In this document: one piece after another, positions 45,011 through 57,901 of the stretch
Layout of the letters: every line of letters begins with the position of its first letter
How positions within the stretch are numbered: the first letter of the stretch is position 1
Notes under the pieces: generated by a model
Seen by the model: the letters and a program-made list of their open reading frames with translations, nothing else
Told to the model about the DNA's origin: nothing
Databases searched by the model: none
Position numbers and translations under genes: made by a program
Assembly: GCA_945643635.1 (NCBI GenBank)
Contig: CALZFC010000106.1
Location: 356,001 to 420,000, forward strand
From: Allodiplogaster sudhausi
Taxonomy: Eukaryota; Nematoda; Chromadorea; Rhabditida; Diplogasteridae
Length of the DNA: 64,000 nt
Direction of reading: 5' to 3'

Positions 45011-47115
45011 TTGATGTAAAAATAAAAAAAGTAAATGTCTCCAGTTCTACAAAAAAAGGAAAGCACAATAAAGAGTAAATATGACGCGGAACAAAGCGGG
45101 AAGCAGAAAGGCAAAGAAAGAGAGATAGACAACATTAATAACAAAACGTGGAGCGTAATGAAATATAGTGAACAAGAAATCGGAAAAATTCAAAGAATAA
45201 ATTATTGCCGCTTCTCGTATGGCGACTGCATTATGATAGGAATTGAAGGAAGAATGACCAACAGGAGTATTTCTTTTCTCTGTTTCTTTCATCCATCTCG
45301 TATTATCGTAATATTTTTTAGTGCAGGAAGAAGCGGTATGACATGCCTGGGTCACTCTATCATGGCGGCCTGATTCTTATATTCTTTTCTCTTCTTGTCT
45401 GGTCTCTCTTACTTATTCGTATTATATTGTGATCTCTGCGGATTAGGCTGCGGAACAGGACACCACTTGAGCGGTGCAGGAAAAGCGATATGGCACACCT
45501 GGGTCACCAAATAAAGGCGGTCTTTTTTTCTTTTTACTATTCTCTGCTTGTCTCGTCTCTCTTGCATATTCGTACTATCTTGTAGTGGTGAAGAAAGAAG
45601 CGATGTGGCATTCTTGTGGTCGCAGCGGTTTATACTGAGCAACAGGACATCACGGTACAGGGTCAACACACGCAGTAAACTTTAGTAACTATTAAGCAAT
45701 AAAAATATATACATAGCGAATTATTTTACAGTACCGGTCAAAATTCTATAAACTTTTGGTTTTTTGTGCATAATTTCTTTCAAAGTTAGTGAAAGTTGAT
45801 GAAATTTCCAGGGTTGCTTCTTTATGCTGTCAGATTATTAGTTCCAAAATATTGATTTCATAGATCGACTACAAGGCGAGAAAAAAATCAATAAGTCAAT
45901 ATCACCCGGGTGCACATTTAGGCGTAATAAACAAAATGGGTTGTTTCTTTGATGATCGGGTAGTTATTATTGGATACATGATTATTCTGTATTCTAGAGC
46001 ATCTCTGCGATAAAGTTTTGATCTAATCGCTATTTAGTCACATGTTTTTACATGTTGACTTTTTATTACCCGTGGCTGCATGTCTTGATGGCGCTTGGCA
46101 GCTTGCCAAGTTGCGAGAGAGACTCTTTAACGTTGTTCTTTAAGTACGTTAGATACATGAGAAGAACCGCCTTTCTCTGCTGCATCCAACACCATGGAGA
46201 ATGACGCCTCTATTAAAATCTACTTATTTTTGCGGTAATTTTGAGCTATAAACCATCTTTCTACCATAAAAACAAAACAAGCTAATGCCTTTCCCGGCTC
46301 AACTGAACGTAGAGCCAAGAAGGCCATCTCAGCTCGACGTCACAGCTCTCTCTTACTGTTTAACGCTAATTTAAAGACTTTTTATTACATATGGCTGCAT
46401 GTCTTGATAGCCCTTGGCAAACTAATTTGCTTTTTTTCTTTTTAATTATGGAACTTGGGAACTCTAAAAAGCAAGGAACACTTAAAATTTTATTTCCCGA
46501 ATTTTTTTGGAATTTTTTTTTTTAATTTTTAGACTTCAGAAGCTCCTTTAAAGCTCTCTGGACTTTGGAAACTATGCTCCTTTAAAGGCAAAATTTTCCT
46601 GATATTTATGGTGCTGTTGTCTATATTTTCTAATAAGCTAAGGTTCTAAGTGCTCATCTTATCTTGTGTTCTTAGTGCTTGCGGTCGTTTTGAGCTATAA
46701 ACCATCTTTATACCATAAAAACAAAGCAAACTAATGCCTTTCCAGGCTCAACTGAACGTAGAGCTAAGAAGGCCGTCTCAGCTCGACTTCACGTCAAGCC
46801 AAGAAGGACCTCCCAGCTCCACAGCACGCCAATCCAAGAAGGCACTCTCAGCTCCACTGCACGTGGAACCAAATGGCCCTATCGGTTCAGCGATGCACTG
46901 AGCCGGGAAAGCAGTCAGTTTGAGGACGTACCTCAAACCTGGGTGACTAAACCGACTTTGGACAGGATGCGCTGGATGCCTATGAGCTGGCGCAACCTAT
47001 GTTGGCCGAGTTTTTCTTAACATGTGAGGCCGGCAGACAGCGGGGCATATTTTATTTCTCAGACATCGAGTGTGGAAACCTCTTAAAAAAGTTTAATCGT
47101 TCAAACTTACTTTAT
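45011..47115 (-). repeat. Core segment and flank, inverted
   Basis: It is the reverse complement of 17,460-19,560 with few changes. It contains the ~130-bp degenerate tandem copies, the AAGCT-type palindrome (46,095-46,109 in reverse), poly-A/T, one 35-bp repeat at 46,300 and a degenerate 35-bp array at 46,740-46,900. Open frames on both strands are the same as in the forward copies and are not considered coding. Confidence 0.8.
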
Positions 47116-49270
47116 ACTTGACGGTTTTTCGACCAAAATTTTTTTCTCAGCGGGGCCAATTTTTTTTGTTCTCAGACCTCGGATGAGGAAACTTCTTTTA
47201 AATGTCTAATCGTTCAGACTTACTTTTATACAACATTACATAGCTAAAAAAACCGCCTTTCTCTGTAGAAAAATGTAGGATAGAGAGAGACACAGCTTCC
47301 GAGCTCTCTCTAAATGTTTTACGCTAAATTAAAGACTTGTGATTACATATGGCTGGCTCAACTGCACACAAAGAATAGAAGAGAATATCAGCTCGCAGTA
47401 ATAGTTTTAATATGCTTCCTTTATTTCAGATTGCTCTAAATGAGCCTGGCCGCAAAAACTGCAGTTCCAAACGGTCGCAAGGAACCGCAAAAGCTGCAGT
47501 TCCAAGCGTTCGCAAGAAACCGCCAAAGCAGCGGTTCCATGCGTTCGCAAGTAACGGCAAAAAATGAGCGGCCAGGCCCACAGGCGAACCAACCGTGTGG
47601 CGGTGCCTTGAATTCGCCGATTAAACCGATTTCTGGGATGCCCATGAACCGGCGCACACAATACTTGACGGCTTTTCGACCAAAATTTTTTTCTCAGCGG
47701 GGCCAATTTTTTTTTTGTTCTCAGACCTCGGATGAGGAAACTTCTTTTAAATGTCTAATCGTTCAGACTTACTTTTATACAACATTAAATAGCTAAAAAA
47801 ACCGCCTTTCTCTGTAGAAAAATGTAGGATAGAGAGAGACACAGCTTCCGAGCTCTCTCTAAATGTTTTACGCTAAATTAATGACTTGTGATTACATATG
47901 GCTGGCTCAACTGCACACAAAGATTAGAAGAGAATATCAGCTCGGAGTGATAGTTTTAATATGCTTACTTTATTTCAGATTGCTCTAAATGAGCCTGGCC
48001 GCAAAAACTGCAGTTCCACACGGTCGCAAGGAACCGCAAAAGCTGCAGTTCCAAGCTATCGCAAGAAACCGCCAAAGCAGCGGTTCCATGTGTTCGCAAG
48101 GAACATCAAAAAATGAGCGGCCAGGCTAACAGGCTAACCAACCGTGTGGCGGTGCCTTGAATTCGCCGATTAAACCGATTTCTGGGATGCCCATGAACCG
48201 GCGCACACTATACTTGACGGCTTTTCGACCAAAATTTTTTTCTCAGCGGGGCCAATTTTTTTTGTTCTCAGACCTCGGATGAGGAAACTTCTTTTTAAAT
48301 GTCTAATCGTTCAGACTTACTTTTATACAACATTACATAGCTAAAAAAACCGCCTTTCTCTGTAGAAAAATGTAGGATAGAGAGAGACACAGTTTCCGAG
48401 CTCTCTCTAAATGTTTTACGCTAAATTAAAGACTTGTGATTACATATGGCTGGCTCAACTGCACACAAAGATTTGAAGAGAATATCAGCTCGGAGTAATA
48501 GTTTTAATATGCTTACTTTATTTCAGATTGCTCTAAATGAGCCTGGCCGCAAAAACTGCAGTTCCACACGGTCGCAAGGAACCGCAAAAGCTGCAGTTCC
48601 AAGCTATCGCAAGAAACCGCCAAAGCAGCGGTTCCATGTGTTCGCAAGGAACATCAAAAAATGAGCGGCCAGGCTAACAGGCTAACCAACCGTGTGGCGG
48701 TGCCTTGAATTCGCCGATTAAACCGATTTCTGGGATGCCCATGAACCGGCGCACACTATACTTGACGGCTTTTCGACCAAAATTTTTTTCTCAGCGGGGC
48801 CAATTTTTTTTTGTTCTCAGACCTCGGATGAGGAAACTTCTTTTTAAATGTCTAATCGTTCAGACTTACTTTTATACAACATTACATAGCTAAAAAAACC
48901 GCCTTTCTCTGTAGAAAAATGTAGGATAGAGAGAGACACAGTTTCCGAGCTCTCTCTAAATGTTTTACGCTAAATTAAAGACTTGTGATTACATATGGCT
49001 GGCTCAACTGCACACAAAGATTTGAAGAGAATATCAGCTCGGAGTGATAGTTTTAATATGCTTCCTTTATTTCAGATTGCTCTAAATGAGCCTGGCCGCA
49101 AAAACTGCAGTTCCAAGCGTTCGCAAGAAACCGCCAAAGCAGCGGTTCCATGCGTTCGCAGGTAACGGCAAAAAATGAGCGGCCAGGCCCACAGGCGAAC
49201 CAACCGTGTGGCGGTGCCTTGAATTCGCCGAACGGAATGCAGAGCCAGGAAGACCCAAGAATGAGGAGCT
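47116..49270 (-). repeat. Tandem array of the ~549-bp unit, 4 copies, inverted
   Basis: The ATTTCAG anchor (before ATTGCTCTAAATGAGCC) occurs at 47,423, 47,972, 48,520 and 49,069, a period of 548-549 bp. Each unit has the GTTCTCAGACCTCGG box, CCGCCTTTCTCTGTAG, TTTATTTCAGATTGCTCTAA, two to three 35-bp hairpin subunits and CGCACAC(T/A)ATACTTGACGG. A TTTTTCGACC/GCTTTTCGACC variation marks subtypes. The last unit exits to the CAAAGTGCCAAAAAATTATT type. Confidence 0.85.
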
Positions 49271-50325
49271 ACCTCAAACTTGGGTAACTAAACCGGCGTT
49301 TGAAAGAAAGCGCTGGATGCCTATGAATTTGCGCAACCTACACTTGCCGAGTTTTCGAAGGGAGTTCATGATGCTGAGTGTGCGTACTTGGAATGCTGGC
49401 AAAGTGCCAAAAAATTATTATTTTAAGAGTTTTACTGCTTTAAAGGTTACATAAAATTACAAAAAAAATCAGAGAGTAAGAGTAGAGTGTGAGAGACATG
49501 ATAGAACTGCCTCTCTCTCTCTTTCTCTCTCTCTATGTCGTCTCTCTCTCTCTTTATTTCTAAGTGAACAGGCTACTTCAGGACTTGATCGTGTACTTGT
49601 AAGTGTCCGTGAGAACGCTCAACGTGAATTATATACATCTCTCTGTAGCTCATTACAAAGCTCTTCCTTTGTAAAATTCACTGGTATAGAGAGAGAGTCA
49701 ACTTTCGGTTTCTTTGTAAGTGTTTTAATGTGTTTTAATGGAAAGACACACATATGTTGACATCGTGCTAAAAACTTTAAATGGCTTGTGAATGCGTTCA
49801 ATGGCCACGAAAAAATGCAGATTTTTGCAGAGAGACAGAGGAATACGAGAGGAAGACAGAGAAATAGAGAGAGAGTGGAAAAGTAAGTTGTAAGTGTATG
49901 TATTTAATGTATTTCATTTGTTTGGCTGTATGTTTGCAAGAGGTGCGAAGTGGTCGACGGAGGTGCGAAGTGAGAGTCGACGTCTGTTTTTCTCTGCCAA
50001 CGCTATCTCGCCTTTTCGCGCCTGTGACTTTTTTTCTCTAACCTCTCAAAAACGCACCTATAACGGGCTGTTTTCGTCGAGGGGCGGAGCTAAGCGACTG
50101 TTTCGTTGTCTAACCTCCGTGTTTTGCGAGCAGCCTCGGTGATCTCGCGTGTCGCAGCCTCGGCGAACTTGTTTTTCTTTTCTCTGCTCGTCTGATCTCT
50201 CGACTCATACCGCACTCTCGTCGTTTCTGCAGCTCTCATGCCTGCTCTCCTCTATTTCTCCCATGCATTTTGGTCCTAGTGACACTTCTGCTTGTGAACT
50301 ATCTAGAGGAACTAGTTAACTAAGT
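49271..50325 (-). repeat. T-block unit, inverted
   Basis: It runs from AGGAGCTACCTCAAACTTGG through CAAAGTGCCAAAAAATTATT, CT tract (49,508-49,560) and T-block to the end GAACTATCTAGAGGAACTAG at about 50,296-50,315. It is close to the inverse of 15,864-16,900. After the boundary TTAACTAAGTT it is joined at about 50,326 to core-flank sequence instead of a minisatellite. Confidence 0.8.
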
Positions 50326-50705
50326 TGATCTTTTTTCTTTTTAATTATGGAACTTGGGAACTCTAAAAACCAAGGAACACTTAAAATCTTTTTTCCCCGA
50401 ATTTTTGGAATTTTTTGAGGCCTTTTAGCTGTTAGAAGCTACTTTAAAGCTCTCTGGACTTTGGGAACTATGCTCCTTTAAAGGCAAAATTTTCCTGATA
50501 TTTATGGTGCTGTTGTCTAAATTTTCTAATAAGCTAAGGTTCTAAGTGCTTTACAAAGTTCTATTGCAAAGTGCTCTTCTTATCATGTGTTCTAAGTGCT
50601 ACTATAGAAATCTTCAAATTTTTCTGGTCATTTTGAGCAATCAACTATGTTTCTGCGATAAAAATGAAGCAAGATACAAAGAAATTGCCTTTCCCGAAAC
50701 CACTA
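50326..50705 (-). repeat. Core-flank fragment
   Basis: It matches 46,432-46,650 and then continues as 61,500-61,670 (GTGCTTTACAAAGTTCTATT, AAATTTTTCTGGTCATTTTG). The missing minisatellite shows a rearrangement exactly at the boundary motif. Confidence 0.7.
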
Positions 50706-51015
50706 CACGTTGAGCTAAGAAGGCCATCTCAGCTCGACGTCACGTCAAGACAAGAAGGCCAGCTCGGCTCGGCGTCACGTCAAGCCAAGAAGGCCATCTC
50801 AACTCGACGTCACGTCAAGCCAAGAAGGCCATCTCAGCTCGACGTCACGTCAAGCTAAGAAGGCCATCTCAACTCGACGTCACGACAAGCCAAGAATGCC
50901 ATCTCAACTCGACGTCACGTCAAGCCAAGAAGGCCATCTCAGCTCGACGTCACGTCAATCTAAGTAGGCCATCTCAGCTCGACGTCACGTCAAGCTAAGA
51001 AGGCCATTCCATGTG
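50706..51015 (-). repeat. Second 35-bp tandem repeat, about 9 copies
   Basis: Units of AGCTCGACGTCACGTCAAGC plus CAAGAAGGCCATCTC, with AACTCGACG and ACGACAAGC variants. One of the two longest arrays of this type in the window; its homologue is 61,678-61,985. Confidence 0.85.
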
Positions 51016-54000
51016 TTCGCAAGGAACATAAAAAAATGAGCGGCCAGGCTAACAGGCTAACCAACTGTGAGGCGGTGCACGGAATTCGCCGATTAAACCG
51101 ATTTCTGGGATGCCCATGAACCGGCGCACACTATACTTGACGGCTTTTCGACCAAAATTTGTTTCTCAGCGGGGCCAATTTTTTTTGTTCTCAGACCTCG
51201 GATGAGGAAACTTCTTTTAAATGTCTAATCGTTCAGACTTACTTTTATACAACATTACATAGCTAAAAAAACCGCCTTTCTCTGTAGAAAAATGTAGGAT
51301 AGAGAGAGACACAGCTTCCGAGCTCTCTCTAAATGTTTTACGCTAAATTAATGACTTGTGATTACATATGGCTGGCTCAACTGCACACAAAGATTAGAAG
51401 AGAATATCAGCTCGGAGTGATAGTTTTAATATGCTTACTTTATTTCAGATTGCTCTAAATGAGCCTGGCCGCAAAAACTGCAGTTCCACACGGTCGCAAG
51501 GAACCGCAAAAGCTGCAGTTCCAAGCTATCGCAAGAAACCGCCAAAGCAGCGGTTCCATGCGTTCGCAAGTAACGGCAAAAAATGAGCAGCCAGGCTCAC
51601 AGGCGAACCAACCGTGTGGCGGTGCCTTGAATTCGCCGATTAAACCGATTTCTGGGATGCCCACGAACCGGCGCACACTATACTTGACGGCTTTTCGACC
51701 AAAATTTTTTTCTCAACTTGGCCAATTTTTTTTGTTCTCAGACCTCGGATGAGGAAACTTCTTTTAAAAGTCTAATCGTTCAGACTTACTTTTATACAAC
51801 ATTACATAGCTTTAAAAAAACCGCCTTTCTCTGTAGAAAAATGTAGGATAGAGAGAGACACAGTTTCCGAGCTCTCTCTAAATGTTTTACGCTAAATTAA
51901 AGACTTGTGATTACATATGGCTGGCTCAACTGCACACAAAGATTAGAAGAGAATATCAGCTCGGAGTGATAGTTTTAATATGCTTACTTTATTTCAGATT
52001 GCTCTAAATGAGCCTGGCCGCAAAAACTGCAGTTCCACACGGTCGCAAGGAACCGCAGAAACTGCAGTTCCACACGGTCGCAAGGAACCGCAAAAGCTGC
52101 AGTTCCAAGCTATCGCAAGAAACCGCCAAAGCAGCGGTTCCATGCGTTCGCAAGTAACGGCAAAACATGAGCAGCCAGGCTCACAGGCGAACCAACCGTG
52201 TGGCGGTGCCTTGAATTCGCCGATTAAACCGATTTCTGGGATGCCCACGAACCGGCGCACACTATACTTGACGGCTTTTCGACCAAAATTTTTTTCTCAA
52301 CTTGGCCAATTTTTTTTGTTCTCAGACCTCGGATGAGGAAACTTCTTTTAAAAGTCTAATCGTTCAGACTTACTTTTATACAACATTACATAGCTTTAAA
52401 AAAACCGCCTTTCTCTGTAGAAAAATGTAGGATAGAGAGAGACACAGTTTCCGAGCTCTCTCTAAATGTTTTACGCTAAATTAAAGACTTGTGATTACAT
52501 ATGGCTGGCTCAACTGCACACAAAGATTAGAAGAGAATATCAGCTCGGAGTGATAGTTTTAATATGCTTACTTTATTTCAGATTGCTCTAAATGAGCCTG
52601 GCCGCAAAAACTGCAGTTCCACACGGTCGCAAGGAACCGCAGAACCTGCAGCTCCAAGCGTTCGCAAGGAACCGCAAAAGCTGCAGTTCCAAGCGTTCGC
52701 AAGAAACCGCCAAAGCAGCGGTTCCATGCGTTCGCAAGTAACGGCAAAAAATGAGCAGCCAGGCTCACAGGCGAACCAACCGTGTGGCGGTGCCTTGAAT
52801 TCGCCGATTAAACCGATTTCTGGGATGCCCATGAACCGGCGCACACTATACTTGACGGCTTTTCGACCAACATTTTTTTCTCAACTTGGCCAATTTTTTT
52901 TGTTCTCAGACCTCGGATGAGGAAACTTCTTTTAAAAGTCTAATCGTTCAGACTTACTTTTATACAACATTACATAGCTTTAAAAAAACCGCCTTTCTCT
53001 GTAGAAAAATGTAGGATAGAGAGAGACACAGTTTCCGAGCTCTCTCTAAATGTTTTACGCTAAATTAAAGACTTGTGATTACATATGGCTGGCTCAACTG
53101 CACACAAAGATTAGAAGAGAATATCAGCTCGGAGTGATAGTTTTAATATGCTTACTTTATTTCAGATTGCTCTAAATGAGCCTGGCCGCAAAAACTGCAG
53201 TTCCACACGGTCGCAAGGAACCGCAGAACCTGCAGCTCCAAGCGTTCGCAAGGAACCGCAAAAGCTGCAGTTCCAAGCGTTCGCAAGAAACCGCCAAAGC
53301 AGCGGTTCCATGCGTTCGCAAGTAACGGCAAAAAATGAGCAGCCAGGCTCACAGGCGAACCAACCGTGTGGCGGTGCCTTGAATTCGCCGATTAAACCGA
53401 TTTCTGGGATGCCCATGAACCGGCGCACACTATACTTGACGGCTTTTCGACCAACATTTTTTTCTCAACTTGGCCAATTTTTTTGTTCTCAGACCTCGGA
53501 TGAGGAAACTTCTTTTAAAAGTCTAATCGTTCAGACTTACTTTTATACAACATTACATAGCTTTAAAAAAACCGCCTTTCTCTGTAGAAAAATGTAGGAT
53601 AGAGAGAGACACAGTTTCCGAGCTCTCTCTAAATGTTTTACGCTAAATTAAAGACTTGTGATTACATATGGCTGGCTCAACTGCACACAAAGATTAGATG
53701 AGAATATCAGCTCGGAGTGATAGTTTTAATATGCTTCCTTTATTTCAGATTGCTCTAAATGAGCCTGGCCGCAAAAACTGCAGCTCCAATCGTTCGCAAG
53801 GAACCGCAAAAGCTGCAGTTCCAAGCGTTCGCAAGAAACCGCCAAAGCAGCGGTTCCATGCGTTCGCAAGTAACGGCAAAAAATGAGCAGCCAGGCTCAC
53901 AGGCGAACCAACCGTGTGGCGGCGCCTTGAATTCGCCGATTAAACCGATTTCTGGGATGCCCATGAACCGGCGCACACTATACTTGACGGCTTTTCGACC

Positions 54001-55080
54001 AAAATTTTTTTCTCAACTTGGCCAATTTTTTTTGTTCTCAGACCTCGGATGAGGAAACTTCTTTTAAAAGTCTAATCGTTCAGACTTACTTTTATACAAC
54101 ATTACATAGCTTTAAAAAAACCGCCTTTCTCTGTAGAAAAATGTAGGATAGAGAGAGACACAGTTTCCGAGCTCTCTCTAAATGTTTTACGCTAAATTAA
54201 AGACTTCTGATTACATATGGCTGGCTCAACTGCACACAAAGATTAGATGAGAATATCAGCTCGGAGTGATAGTTTTAATATGCTTCCTTTATTTCAGATT
54301 GCTCTAAATGAGCCTGGCCGCAAAAACTGCAGTTCCAAACGTTCGCAAGGAACCGCAGAACCTGCAGTTCCAAGCGTTCGCAAGGAACCGCAAATGCTGC
54401 AGTTCCAAGCGTTCGCAAGAAACCGCCAAAGCAGCGGTTCCATGTGTTCGCAAGGAACATCAAAAAATGAGCGGCCAGGCTAACAGGCTAACCAACTGTG
54501 AGGCGGTGCATGGAATTCGCCGATTAAACCGATTTCTGGGATGCCCATGAACCGGCGCACACAATACTTGACGGTTTTTCGACCAAAATTTTTTTCTCAG
54601 CGGGGCCAATTTTTTTTGTTCTCAGACCTCGGATGAGGAAACTTCTTTTAAATGTCTAATCGTTCAGACTTACTTTTATACAACATTACATAGCTAAAAA
54701 AACCGCCTTTCTCTGTAGAAAAATGTAGGATAGAGAGAGACACAGCTTCCGAGCTCTCTCTAAATGTTTTACGCTAAATTAAAGACTTGTGATTACATAT
54801 GGCTGGCTCAACTGCACACAAAGAATAGAAGAGAATATCAGCTCGCAGTAATAGTTTTAATATGCTTCCTTTATTTCAGATTGCTCTAAATGAGCCTGGC
54901 CGCAAAAACTGCAGTTCCAAACGGTCGCAAGGAACCGCAAAAGCTGCAGTTCCAAGCGTTCGCAAGAAACCGCCAAAGCAGCGGTTCCATGCGTTCGCAA
55001 GTAACGGCAAAAAATGAGCGGCCAGGCCCACAGGCGAACCAGCCGTGTGGCGGTGCCTTGAATTCGCCGAACGGAATGCA
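51016..55080 (-). repeat. Tandem array of the ~549-bp unit, 7 copies with stepwise 35-bp changes
   Basis: ATTTCAG anchors at 51,442, 51,991, 52,575, 53,159, 53,742, 54,291 and 54,873 give spacings of 549, 584, 584, 583, 549 and 582. The longer units contain one more 35-bp hairpin subunit than the 549-bp ones (549+35=584). Hairpin subunits lie for example at 52,605-52,755. Frames of 88-149 codons on both strands are by-products of the stop-free repeats. Confidence 0.9.
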
Positions 55081-56136
55081 GAGCCAGGAAGGCAGACCCA
55101 AGAGTGAGGAGCTACCTCAAACTTGGGTAACTAAACCGGCGTTTGTAAGAGAGCGCTGGATGCCTATGAATTTGCGCAAACTACACTTGCCGAGTTTTCG
55201 AAGGGAGTTCATGATGCTGAGTGTGCGTACTTGGAATGCTGGCAAAGTGCCAAAAAATTATTATTTTAAGAGTTTTACTGCTTTAAAGGTTACATAAAAT
55301 TACAAAAAAAATCAGAGAGTAAGAGTAGAGTGTGAGAGACATGATAGAATTGTCTCTCTCTCTTTCTCTCTCTCTATGTCGTCTCTCTCTCTCTTTCTTT
55401 CTAAGTGAACAGGCTACTTCAGGACTTGATCGTGTACTTGTAAGTGTCCGTGAGAACGCTCAACGTGAATTATATACATCTCTCTGTAGCTCATTACAAA
55501 GCTCTTCCTTTGTACAATTCACTGGTATAGAGAGAGAGTCAACTTTCGGTTTCTTTGTAAGTGTTTTAATGTGTTTTAATGGAAAGACACACATATGTTG
55601 ACATCGTGCTAAAAACTTTAAATGGCTTGTGAATGCGTTCAATGGCCACGAAAAAATGCAGATTTTTGCAGAGAGACAGAGGAATACGAGAGGAAGACAG
55701 AGAAATAGAGAGAGAGTGGAAAAGTAAGTTGTAAGTGTATGTATTTAATGTATTTCATTTGTTTGGCTGTATGTTTGCAAGAGGTGCGAAGTGGTCGACG
55801 GAGGTGCGAAGTGAGAGTCGACGTCTGTTTTTCTCTGCCAACGCTATCTCGCCTTTTCGCGCCTGTGACTTTTTTTCTCTAACCTCTCAAAAACGCACCT
55901 ATAACGGGCTGTTTTCGTCGAGGGGCGGAGCTAAGCGACTGTTTCGTTGTCTAACCTCCGTGTTTTGCGAGCAGCCTCGGTGATCTCGCGTGTCGCAGCC
56001 TCGGCGAACTTGTTTTTCTTTTCTCTGCTCGTCTGATCTCTCGACTCATACCGCACTCTCTTCGTTTCTGCAGCTCTCATGCCTGCTCTCCTCTATTTCT
56101 CCCATGCATTTTGGTCCTAGTGACACTTCTGCTTGT
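55081..56136 (-). repeat. T-block unit, inverted, first copy of a tandem pair
   Basis: It contains the AGGAGCTACCTCAAACTTGG segment, CT tract (55,352-55,405) and T-block. It is cut at CACTTCTGCTTGTG, just before the GAACTATCTAGAGG end, and joined to a CT tract that starts the next copy. Confidence 0.8.
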
Positions 56137-56905
56137 GTCTCTCTCTCTCTTTCTTTCTAAGTGAACAGGCTACTTCAGGACTTGATCGTGTACTTGTAAG
56201 TGTCTGTGAGAACGCTCAACGTGAATTATATACATCTCTCTGTAGCTCATTACAAAGCTCTTCCTTTGTACAATTCACTGGTATAGAGAGAGAGTCAACT
56301 TTCGGTTTCTTTGTAAGTGTTTTAATGTGTTTTAATGGAAAGACACACATATGTTGACATCGTGCTAAAAACTTTAAATGGCTTGTGAATGCGTTCAATG
56401 GCCACGAAAAAATGCAGATTTTTGCAGAGAGACAGAGGAATACGAGAGGAAGACAGAGAAATAGAGAGAGAGTGGAAAAGTAAGTTGTAAGTGTATGTAT
56501 TTAATGTATTTCATTTGTTTGGCTGTATGTTTGCAAGAGGTGCGAAGTGGTCGACGGAGGTGCGAAGTGAGAGTCGACGTCTGTTTTTCTCTGCCAACGC
56601 TATCTCGCCTTTTCGCGCCTGTGACTTTTTTTCTCTAACCTCTCAAAAACGCACCTATACGGGCTGTTTTCGTCGAGGGGCGGAGCTAAGCGACTGTTTC
56701 GTTGTCTAACCTCCGTGTTTTGCGAGCAGCCTCGGTGATCTCGCGTGTCGCAGCCTCGGCGAACTTGTTTTTCTTTTCTCTGCTCGTCTGATCTCTCGAC
56801 TCATACCGCACTCTCGTCGTTTCTGCAGCTCTCATGCCTGCTCTCCTCTATTTCTCCCATGCATTTTGGTCCTAGTGACACTTCTGCTTGTGAACTATCT
56901 AGAGT
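56137..56905 (-). repeat. T-block unit, second copy of a 756-bp tandem pair
   Basis: It repeats about 55,381-56,136 at a 756-bp shift, beginning inside the CT tract. It has a one-base deletion in CACCTATAACGGGC (56,655 region), and an ending TAGAGTAAACTAG in place of TAGAGGAACTAG. Confidence 0.85.
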
Positions 56906-57330
56906 AAACTAGTTAACTAAGTTACGCTATTTCCGGGAGTACCGCTATTTTAGGGAGCTAAAGAACAAAAAAAAGTTTTAGAGTTCAGGGTCTCAGCTAA
57001 GCTTAGGGAGTTAAAGAAGAGTTAAGGAGTTTTTAGAGTTCAGGGTCTCAGCTAAGCTTAGGGAGTGAAAGAAGAGTTAAGGAGTTTTTAGAGTTTAGGG
57101 TCTCAGCTAAGCTTAGGGAGTTAAAGAAGAGTTAAGGAGTTTTTAGAGTTCAGGGTATCAGCTAAGCTTAGGGAGTGAAAGAAGAGTTAAGGAGTTTTAG
57201 AGTTTAGGGTCTCAGCTAAGCTTAGGGAATGAAAGAAGAGTTAAGGAGTTTTTAGAGTTCAGGGTCTCAGCTAAGCTTAGGGAGTTAAAAAAGATCTAAT
57301 GAGTTTTTAGTTGGAGTGCAAGAAGAGAAA
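56906..57330 (-). repeat. 55-bp minisatellite, inverted, about 6 copies
   Basis: GGGTCTCAGCTAAGCTTAGG-type units at spacing 54-55 bp. Alternate units share GGGAGTGAAAGAAGAGTT rather than GGGAGTTAAAGAAGAGTT, which suggests a two-unit higher-order repeat. Exit through AAGATCTAATGAGTTTTTAG. Confidence 0.8.
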
Positions 57331-57901
57331 GAAAGACATCAAAGGTTTGAAGAAGTGTTCAGAGCACGCTAAAGAGCTTACGAATACATCATATCATAAA
57401 GCATGCTAAGTATGAGAGTTTAAGTAATTCAATGCACTAATAAAGACTCCTCTAATTTTTCGCTCCACTGCACGTAGAGCTAAGAAGGCCATCTCAGCTC
57501 GATGTAACGCCTAGCCAAGAAGGCCATCTCAGTTCGACGGCACGCCGAGCCAAGACGGCCAACTCAGCTCCACTGAACGCAGAGCCAAGAAGTCCATCTC
57601 AGCTCTGCGTAATGCAAAGCCAGGACGGCAGAGTCAAGTTGAGGAGCAACCTCAAACTTGGGAAATTAAACCGGCTTTGGAGAGCAAGCGCTGGATGCCT
57701 ATGTATTTGCGCAACCTATACTGACCGAGTTTTCTAAGGGAGTTCATGATGCTGGGTATGCGTACTTGGAGTGTTGGCAAAGTGCCAAAAAAAGATTTTT
57801 TTGATAATTTAACTCCTTTAAAGGTTACATAAAATTACAAAAAAAAAACAGAGAGTAAGGGTAGAGTGGGAGAGAACTGATAGAACTGTCTCTCTCTCTT
57901 T
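57331..57901 (-). repeat. Mosaic tail ending in a CT tract
   Basis: Degenerate second 35-bp repeats (57,470-57,600), CAAAGTGCCAAAAAAAGATT and a CT tract (57,886-57,901) that forms the left junction of the second 3.6-kb duplication. Confidence 0.65.

Larger units (their letters stand above)
43039..46652. repeat. 3.6-kb direct duplication, copy 1, starting inside exon 1
   Basis: It recurs at 57,902-61,514 (shift 14,863-14,864) with only a few differences, for example at 45,362 and 45,984. It starts within exon 1 of the spliced gene and includes all of the presumed promoter side, degenerate repeats at 43,575-44,105, a 118-bp tandem array and the inverted core. It ends where GGTTCTAAGTGCT diverges. 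Confidence 0.9.

Noticed and set aside
51455..53597. Frames of up to 149 codons through the ~549-bp arrays as repeat proteins
   Set aside because: 35-bp hairpin repeats shift frame with each unit (35 is not a multiple of 3) and are open on both strands, so the frames are by-products.
47116..55080. CRISPR-like array
   Set aside because: Units are contiguous repeats without unique spacers, in a eukaryotic setting.
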